The notes under the pieces were generated by a model. It was not told the origin of the DNA and searched no databases. It saw nothing but the letters and a program-made list of their open reading frames with translations. Shown one piece after another: positions 57,048-64,000 of a stretch of 64,000 nt of DNA. Within the stretch, counting starts at the first letter, position 1, and each line of letters opens with the position of its first letter. The stretch is from the NCBI GenBank assembly GCA_022495995.1, contig JAFEMH010002092.1, positions 213,501 through 277,500 of the forward strand, in the 5' to 3' direction. Position numbers and translations under genes: made by a program. This DNA is from Adenophora triphylla var. japonica. Its lineage: Eukaryota; Streptophyta; Magnoliopsida; Asterales; Campanulaceae.

Positions 57048-59063
57048 ATGGAAGGTAGATTAGGACGACGGGGTCGCTATAGGAGGACCGGCATTTAGAG
57101 GAAGAAGCTCAAGAGGACGGTGCGAGTGACCGAGCTTCCTTTGGATCCGATCGAGTTTTACAAAGCTCGAGATAATCATAAATCCAAGGAGGGTATTGCG
57201 AGGAGGGTAAGTATTTTTGAATTCCTTGATTAATTTCGAATTTAGATTTGATTTTGATGGAATAGGGTTCTTGTTGCTCGATTTGGGGCTTTTGATCTTG
57301 TTATGCTTATTTGTTGAAATTGGTTCTTGTTTAATGCAATTGAGGGTATGGTTAGACAACGTAGAAAATTTGGTAGAAAAATTCCATGCCTAGCTATGTT
57401 TTTCAAAATTAAAGTGTGTTAATTCGGGACGGAGTAATTTTGAAATGATTTTCAAAATGAGATGAAAAGATTTCTGAACAAATTCCGAACCGAAGCGGAA
57501 GTTTTGAAATGTGAACCGTAAATATCCCAAAATGACACGGAAATATTTTTAGGAATTGGACCGTCGATACTCCGAAACGGGACGGAAGTATTTTAGGAAT
57601 TGAACCGTTAATGAAACAGGAATTTTGAAATTTGAACCGTAAATACTCCGACTTGGGACGAAAATATTTTAGGGAAATAATTAGATTATATCTTTGTGAT
57701 GATATATTTGGGTGATTTTGACATGACATGTACATTTTTGCATACGACATTTGGGTATTAACATACCTTCGCTGTGTTTACCTGCAGGGGTGAGGACCGA
57801 TTGACTTGTCCACTACCAAGAGTAGGGGAAATGTTGAGGCTGTAAGTGCGCTGTGGGAAATGTTCCCGGACGTGGCTCGGGGTGGAGAGAGAAGTTCGTG
57901 GCACCTGGTGATTGATTCCGATCTGGGGGGCTTCATTAGTGCAGTGGCTGTGGTGGCATTGACGCAGAGGGTTAAGGCTATTCATGTGGCTTTGAGCGAG
58001 TATTGGTGGGATATGACCCACACATTTCACTTCAGCTGGGGGGAGGCATCGATTACTCCTACTGACTTCGCAGCGATCACCGGGTTATCGTTCTGGGGCA
58101 ATCCCATAGGATGGTTCAAGGAATTCACCATGGAGCAGCTTACGGACCTGCTTGGCTTCGATATTACGGATGCCAGGGGCACTGGTATTCTGTACGGTCT
58201 GATGGTGGCACATTTGAGAAGAGGCATAGATGCCTATCTGGCTAGCTCCAAGAGGATGACAGCCCATCGACTGGCTCGGGCATTCTTGTGGTTTGCTATG
58301 TTAGCAACCATCTTCCTGTTGTGTTGGATGTGAGCTCTCTTTTTCTCTTCCTTGTCTCGCTTTCATTTGTCTGCATCTGTTTTGTAGTTGACGTATCCTT
58401 CCTGTCGTCTTTCAGGTATGGTGTTTTAAGGTGTTCCATCCACAAGGGTGGAGTATCAGGGAGGAGTATGCTATCTTGTTTCCTGCCATGCTGACCTGGC
58501 AGAAGGAGGCTAGGAAATCGGTGAGGTCGAGGGAGAGCACCAGGGTGACTTATGAGGAGGTATCCGTTGCTTTGGAGTGGGACTTCTCGCGGAGGGTGAA
58601 CTTGACATGGTGGAGCCGTCTTAATCAGGCGGTTGTTGATGCTGCCAGGGAGATGACAAGCCAATGGAAGCTGCTGGTGGGGCTTCATTGTGATATCCTG
58701 TATCTAGGTGAGAGAGTGACCTGCCAGTATGCTCCGGGATCGGGTCCCATGGTTCCCACGGATCTTCCCCTCCATATGTTGTTTCCTTTTTCCATAGTTG
58801 GGGAAGAGTTACATCGGTATAGGCTGGGAGTGCCTTTCGCTGAGAATGTCCTTGACGACGCTAATTATGACATATTTCAGAGGATGAGGCTGAGGTGCCC
58901 GCAGGTGCTGGCCAGAGTGGGTGAGGACCCTGCACATCCCAGAGATCCTCCGATCCCCCGCACTCGCTTTGCATATGAGGGCGTCGGTGGTTCCCGGAGG
59001 CGACTAATGGTTCCAATTCCTGAGCAGGGAAGGCCTCGATATAGAGTCGATCCCAGTGCTTTT
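57048..59063 (+). pseudogene. Antisense plant-mobile-domain gene of element E
   Basis: Exon 1 57048-57208 (MEGRLGRRGRYRR, a TAG inside, then LDPIEFYKARDNHKSKEG, donor GTAAGT); intron ends CCTGCAG (57787); exon 2 57788-58329 with EYWWDMTHTFHFSWGEASIT and FAAITGL, RLARAFLWFAMLATIF; intron 58330-58415; exon 3 58416-59063 with VFHPQGWSIREEYAILFPAM, LLVGLHCDILYLGERVT, PIPEQGRPRYRVDP; donor GTGAGT. Compared with the A gene, about 40 codons are missing from the end of exon 2. LTR C sits in the intron that follows, so later exons lie beyond C. The plant mobile domain is of uncertain biochemical role. This is the longest and best preserved copy in the window. Confidence 0.8.
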
Positions 59064-59246
59064 GTGAGTATCTTGTCAATTTCATGTACTGTATTTGCTT
59101 TCTGCATATGTGAAATTACCCGGATCGCGCGTGGGAACGCGGCGAACGGCTTTCGAACTTGGGACCTCGCCGAAAGGAGAGGAGTCGCCACGCCATTTTT
59201 GTATTATGAGCCTAAACTTTGAAAAAGGCTGGTTTGAAAAAGGAGG

Positions 59247-59375
59247 TCATTTTGATTGGTAGCCAAAACTTGGGAAAAGGCTTTGAAAAGGTGGTCGTTT
59301 TGATTGGTAGTCAAAACTTGGGAAAAGGCTTTGAAAAAGAGGTCGTTTTGATTGTTAGCCAAAACTTAGGAAAAG
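59247..59375 (-). repeat. About 62-bp tandem repeat with TTGGTAG-loop hairpins, LTR C
   Basis: Three units; the clearest (59297-59317) has arms GTTTTGA and TCAAAAC around TTGGTAG. LTR B has GTTTTTA and TAAAAAC at the same place. Confidence 0.75.
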
Positions 59376-59519
59376 ACTTTTTTTGAACAGAGATTGTTAG
59401 GTTCGGAGGTCACGTTACGTTTCGGCAAGAGTATATTAAGATCACCCGAAATGCCTCGTAAGACGAGTCTTTCTACCTTTCTCGAAAAAGTGTGTGTGTG
59501 TGTGTGTTCATTTTGCTTT

Positions 59520-59900
59520 TGAAAGTGATCTTGAATGACAAGCTTTAATCTTGGTTTGAATGACAAACCTTGATTTTGGTAAAAGAGCGTTTGAATGACA
59601 AACGTCAGTTTTGAGTTTGAAAAGGAGTTCAAATGACGAACTGGAATCTTTAGTTTGAATGACAAATGTTGATTTTGGTAAAAAGAGCGTTTGAATGACA
59701 AACGTCGATTTTGAGTTTAAAAAGAGCGTTTGAATGACAAACGTCGATTTTGAGTCAAAAATGAGCGTTTGAATGACAAATGTCGATTTTGAGTCAAAAA
59801 TGAGCATTTGAATGACAAACATTGATTTTGAGTCGGAAATGAGCGTTTGAATGACAAACGTCGATTTTGAGGGGTTTTGAAAAGGAGTTCGAATGACGAA
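59520..59900 (-). repeat. About 39-bp tandem repeat, CGTTTG/CAAACG hairpins
   Basis: About nine units with CGTTTG and CAAACG around AATGA, plus a TTTTGAGT linker. A degenerate version is at 2940-3080 in LTR B and a single copy at ~5700. Confidence 0.85.
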
Positions 59901-59964
59901 CTTTCGGTTTTGAACCGGGCATTACGATGTTACCAATTTTTATGAAAATGGTGGTAAATTAGAT

Positions 59965-60260
59965 GCGATCAACGAGTCATTTTGTGACTCGGACATTTGT
60001 AAGTAAAATTCTATCAACAAACCAAACGGCTTGGACTTATAAATGACAGTATTGAAATTGCGGTATCAACGGATCAAACGATTCGGACGGTAAAAATGCG
60101 ATCGACGAGCTAAACGACTCGGATTTGTAAAGTACATTAATTAAATAGCAATATCGACGGATCAAACAATCTGGACTTGTAAATGACATTCACGAACCAA
60201 ACGGTTCGGGCGGTAAAAATGTGAATCAACGGATCGAACGATCCGGACGGTAAATGACAG
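59965..60260 (-). repeat. Array of arm-varying inverted repeats in LTR C
   Basis: CGAGTCA/TGACTCG around TTTTG (59973-59991), CGAACC/GGTTCG around AAAC (60193-60208), CGGATC/GATCCG around GAAC (~60232-60247), with imperfect units between. Constant part GTAAATGAC. Confidence 0.8.
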
Positions 60261-61140
60261 AAAAGTAAAAAACGGGACTTGAACTCCGTTTTAACCCGAA
60301 ATTACATCTCTTATGGGAGAGAAGATGATTAGGGACTAAAACGTATCAAGTCCCATTGACGGTGTTACGTATACATTTTGAGGACTTCGATTGGATCGAA
60401 AGTAGCATTTGACGCGTAAATCAAGACAAAAACGGAGTTTAGAGAGTTAGAGTATTACCAATGGCTAGGTATTGACTCTTTGGCTCGGAAAGACATATAC
60501 GGGATACGATTTGGTGTTTGGGAGGTGTTTCGGAAGTGTTTGGCTCATGTTTGTTCAGAAAACATGGTTTTCACGCAAATCGATGCATTTTCGGGGCTCG
60601 GGAGGGTGTTTGGTTGGCTGGAACCGTGGGGTATTGACAAGAGTGAATATATTTTGACCCATTTTACTGAAGGGTAGGGGGTGAAAATGCAGAATAGGTC
60701 GTCCGGCCTAAACTTCAGTTTGAAGGACTTTTGAGGTATTTTGGAAATTGCTGGAGCTGGCTGAGGATTCTGATTTTTCAGGAAGAACAGGCAGGACGGC
60801 CTAACACTCAATTTCAGGGGTATTTTGGACTTTTCACCTTTGAATTTGATTGATTGAGATGGGGGAGGTTGTCCATGTGTGCCATGTGTCTAGCTTAGTC
60901 GCTAAGACTTGGTTTTTGCTCTGTTAATCCCGATTTTGACTGTTTTCTAAATAACTGTCCGAGAAAATGTCCAAAACAGTCCCGAAAAGTCCCGTAAATT
61001 GCGTATTTCAAGGAAAGTGGTACTTTTACATGTGATAACCTGTTTTGAGTACCCTTTGGAATTTGGATGTACGGGGCAGTCTTGGGAAGTCTCGTTGACT
61101 CGGAAAGGGGGAATTAACGGATTCCGGTTAACTTGGAAAG

Positions 61141-62134
61141 TGTAGACACCCCATTCTGAACACATCGGAACATACTTATACCACTCTAAGTCTCGCTTTG
61201 AGTCAAGAAGTAGAAATCCACCATTTCGTCATGTTTCGTTAAGTTTTGACTAACTGCCGTTAGTTTGGGACTAAACTGCATACGAGATAACGAGGAAAGG
61301 ACAAAACTGTCCACAGGAGCAATATCTCGCCGCGAGATGGCGTGTCTCACGCGAGATATCCCCCCTCTGCAGATTGCAGACGACAATTCCCTCGTCGATT
61401 TCAACCTCTTTTCGAGATAAAACTTTATCTCTCCGGCCAACCAATGGGAGAAGAGGTCTAGAACCATCTGATAGGGTTTTAACTCTCCACTTCCTCATAT
61501 CCAAACTCTATAAATACTTGGTGACTTCCAAGGTTCAAGAGGTCGAAGAATTTTCACAACACACACATTTTGTTGGTTTCTCTCCTTGAAAGAATCCTAC
61601 AAAATCACCCTAAAAACTCACCTCATAGTTTGTTTGTCAACCTTGTTGATAAACAAGCATCAATCTCCAAACTAAGGACCGAGGCGAAGCTCTGTCCGTG
61701 TGAAGGGTCGACTCTAAACTTGAGTCGAAACTCTGCCCAAATCACCTCACGCAAGGTAATCCCTAAACTTCCTTCTAATTGATTGTTAGAGTGGTATAAG
61801 TCCATAGAATCTAGGATCGGCCTAGAGCCTCTCCAAATCATGGAGACGGTCTCGAAGCAATCGATTCTACATTCCGTTTGACCTCGTCAAATGGACCTTT
61901 ATTTGTAGTATTTAGATTCGTTTTTTACTTCTTCTTTTAAAAACCTCTCTTTTCTTTAGCAAGATCGATCTCCGGATTGGATGAAATGGATGCCTTCTAA
62001 ACCTACCCATTTCATAACCTAAGCCCCGAACTCAAATCTCTTTCAAATGGTTTTTCTATGTTTCCAATCAAATAATATAGGTGGCGACTCATAAAAAATA
62101 AAAGGAATAAGAATTTCTTTCTCACAACGCTACA
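61141..62134 (+). mobile_element. 5' LTR of element D (Tat-like gypsy)
   Basis: Starts TGTAGACACCCC, ends CAACGCTACA, 994 bp, followed two bases later by a primer-binding site. TATA box at 61509-61516. Palindromes ATCTCGCCGCGAGAT (61324-61338) and TCTCACGCGAGA (61345-61356) lie upstream of it. The inferred target site is GAAAG (61136-61140); the second copy is outside the window. Confidence 0.85.
61509..61516 (+). promoter_or_regulatory. TATA box of LTR D
   Basis: TATAAATA in ACTCTATAAATACTTGG, 150-185 bp after the palindrome pair. Confidence 0.7.
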
Positions 62135-62136
62135 GT

Positions 62137-62154
62137 TGGCGACTCTGCCGGGGA
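62137..62154 (+). other. Primer-binding site of element D
   Basis: TGGCGACTCTGCCGGGGA, two bases after the LTR end. Ogre/Tat elements usually use a tRNA-Arg primer, and this sequence type fits that. A 10-base look-alike, GTGGCGACTC, is at 62081-62090 inside the LTR. Confidence 0.8.
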
Positions 62155-63313
62155 ATTGAAAATTAAGAGGCTCAAACTTGCGTCAAAATTAAAAGAGAGG
62201 TTTTCAAAAAAATTAGTAAAATTCGAATTTTTGCTCTCGAGATGAAGCTTATCTCGCGGCGAGATATCATATCTCGCGCGAGATATGGCTTCGGCAATCT
62301 GGTTGTTTTCTGGTTTCTCCTGTTCATCCCGTGGTCCAAGACGAGGGTCGAACACGCAAGGGGGATCCCAGGATTCATTATCTGCAGAGTTCTCGCATCT
62401 TAAGGCCTCCCTTAAGATGTAGAACTCGGACCTTTATTTTCCTTAAATAATTGATTATTATTTATAAACTGCGTGCGATTGGGTTTTATTTAATTAAAGT
62501 CCGGTCCAGTGGGGATTCGGGAGTTGTAAATTAAATTATTTATCTCTCTTTACCTCTCTTTATGTGGAACTACGACGGCCTGAGTCTTCCTAAATTGGGA
62601 GAAACGTAGGCAACCACTTGGTGCGGCCACTATCTGTTTTCTCTTTTGACTTTCAAAAAAAACTTCCTATTTTACTCTATCACATAGATTGAACTATCAC
62701 ACACGCGCACTCATACTATAACTGTCATTGCACTACATACCCTCTATAAACCCGGGACCCACACTAAGGACGGATGACGGTAACCACCTAGTCGCCGGTC
62801 TCTCTGAAGTTGGACAATCCCACTCCGCGTATTCAATCCACTTAGATTGTCATATCGCGGGAGCCTAGCCTTCCAGCCCTGCATCGCCACATTCTCATGT
62901 AGATTGACTTTTAGGATCACTCCGTGACCGGTCGGTTTTGACTCAGTGATCTTTTCTTGTTTTTGATCAAAACAAAGCCATGCAAAATTGACAATAAAGA
63001 AGGATTCGGAAAAGTCCCTTCGGAAAAAGTCCCTTCGGAAAAAGTCTCTTCGGAATGACCCTTTCGGATGTCCCTTCAAAAAAAAATGTGCATATAATCC
63101 TTCAAAAAAAAAAAAACAATCTTACATGGCTTTGCTTTACAAAAATCGGATTGATTGCTTAGTCGTTAGGTTCTGATAAAGGCCTTAGAAACCCCTCAAA
63201 ACGGACTTTCCGTTCCGACCAAAAATTAGGGCTAAATAAAAATCGACTTTCCGTGTGATTATCTCGCGCGGGATTACTAATCTCGCACGAGATAATGCTT
63301 CTGTCTGCTGAAT
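62155..63313 (+). other. Leader of element D with hairpin motif and palindromes
   Basis: No gene. Palindrome pairs ATCTCGCGGCGAGAT (62251-62265) with ATCTCGCGCGAGAT (62270-62283), and a second pair near 63261-63293. A conserved hairpin motif is at 62567-62615. A 15-bp direct repeat, CCCTTCGGAAAAAGT, occurs about four times at 63014-63066. Confidence 0.7.
62567..62615 (+). ncRNA. Conserved hairpin motif, copy 7 (element D leader)
   Basis: GAACTACG, TCTTCC, GGGAGA, ACGTAGGCAACC. Outer arms CTACG/CGTAG; inner TCTTCC/GGGAGA pair with one T-G. Here the motif is in the 5' leader, not the 3' region. Confidence 0.6.
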
Positions 63314-64000
63314 TTGAGCCTGAGCCATTTAAGCACATTCGACTCGTTGGGGCTAGATCCCGATATCTGCATATCTTACGTCGGTTTTCCGAAGCTACTC
63401 AACTCCAAGACTCCCAAACACAATGTCGACATCGACAACATTCCGGGAAATGAGACCCTGTCCGAAAACAACCACAAACTTCTGGAAGAAGCCAATGATC
63501 GCCTAGAAGTACAAGCTTCCCAAATCCACACTCTCGTGGAAGAAATTCAAGAGCTTAGGGCTGCACTAGCCAACAAAGAAAAGAAGAAGAAAAATGACTC
63601 TTCCTCCGGAGAAGAGGAGTCATACACTAAAAGGGCCAAGGGTCGCCGCAAAAGCAAAGGCAAGAAAAAGAGGTATGAGTCTAGCTCATCATCTTCCTCA
63701 TCCGACAATGAGAGCTGCACATCCAAGAAAGAAAGCAAGGGGGAAAGCAAGAATGAACCCCTTACCATGGCCATGCTAGAAAAGAAACTTGCATCCCTTG
63801 ATGTGAGTAAGGGAGCCACGCTCTCCATTGATTACGATACCCTTCGTCGCCTATGTCAAAGCTTCCTAGAAAGTATAAGACACCCGACATTGCAAAATTC
63901 AATGGCACCACCTGTCCCAAATCACATTTGGAGACCTACTCTTGGGCCATGCTACCTATGGGTGTTGATGACAACCAGTTAGCCCAATGCTTTCCACAAA
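63314..64000 (+). pseudogene. Gag of element D, start region, one frameshift
   Basis: The open frame gives a coiled-coil-like stretch (QASQIHTLVEEIQELRAALA), then a Lys/Ser-rich linker (RRKSKGKKKRYESSSSSSSS), then YDTLRRLCQSF. The gag core follows one frame away: KYKTPDIAKFNGTTCPKSHL and ETYSWAMLPMGVDDNQLAQC, the usual Tat gag core, running off the window. The shift is near 63855-63870. The true start codon is unclear, as the open frame begins at a TTG. The rest of D should continue to the right. Confidence 0.7.

Larger units (their letters stand above)
59111..61140 (-). mobile_element. 3' LTR of element C, interrupted by element D
   Basis: On the minus strand it ends GGGTAATTTCA at 59111 and matches LTR B throughout. 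Its 5' start (TGTAAGTACCC) is not reached: at 61140 the sequence is cut by the start of element D, about 40-60 bp before the expected end. Left flank is an intron of the antisense gene of E. It contains a (TG)n run at ~59491-59507, as LTR B does at 2905. Confidence 0.82.

Noticed and set aside
2549..61140. LTR B and LTR C as the two ends of one minus-strand element
   Set aside because: The left flank of C is an intron of E's antisense gene, not a primer site and leader, so C is also a 3' LTR.

Overview
The window is plant nuclear DNA made almost entirely of LTR retrotransposons. I find no ordinary host gene and no rRNA or tRNA gene. The evidence is plant-specific: Ty3/gypsy elements of the Tat/Ogre type (retropepsin with a G-patch, two RNase H domains, antisense genes with a plant mobile domain, tandem-repeat 3' regions), a SIRE/Maximus-type Ty1/copia element with an env-like third ORF, and a second copia element. 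A eudicot is likely; the species cannot be read from the sequence. Nearly every reading frame is broken, so this is decayed, heterochromatin-like DNA. I label the gypsy elements Z, A, B, C, D, E, F and the copia elements Copia-1 and Copia-2.

Layout. 1-2007: Tat LTR (Z). 2008-2548: 38/39-bp satellite. 2549-8450: minus-strand Tat element B, with its 3' LTR, 3' tandem repeats and the start of an antisense plant-mobile-domain gene whose second half is inverted. 8480-14065: plus-strand pol of element A (protease, RT, RNase H, second RNase H, integrase). 14602-19218: two genes antisense to A (DUF7745-like and plant-mobile-domain). 19611-20664: 3' repeats of A. 20665-22390: LTR of A. 22391-36120: Copia-1, whose 5' LTR lacks its first ~88 bp because A ends exactly there. 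36121-45053: minus-strand element F, with gag pieces and two protease regions. 45418-46621: LTR of minus-strand element E. 46879-54858: Copia-2, complete with both LTRs and a GTCTA target duplication, inserted in E's tandem repeats. 54864-59063: rest of E's 3' region and its antisense plant-mobile-domain gene. 59111-61140: LTR of minus-strand element C, inserted in an intron of that gene. 61141-64000: 5' LTR, primer-binding site and gag start of plus-strand element D, inserted in LTR C.

The most interesting signals are structural. (1) A bipartite hairpin motif, GAACTACG then ACGTAGGCA, occurs seven times in five elements, with compensatory changes in its inner stem. (2) Short GC-rich palindromes sit just upstream of the TATA box in most LTRs, gypsy and copia alike; in B and E, and less exactly in A, one also precedes the antisense gene. 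(3) Almost every tandem repeat here is built around an inverted repeat, and in the Tat U5 region the arms change between units while staying complementary. (4) Copia-1 is densely sprinkled with the hexamer AACCGC on one strand. My working hypothesis, not shown by the sequence, is that the antisense plant-mobile-domain protein and the palindromes form a cargo regulator and its binding sites.
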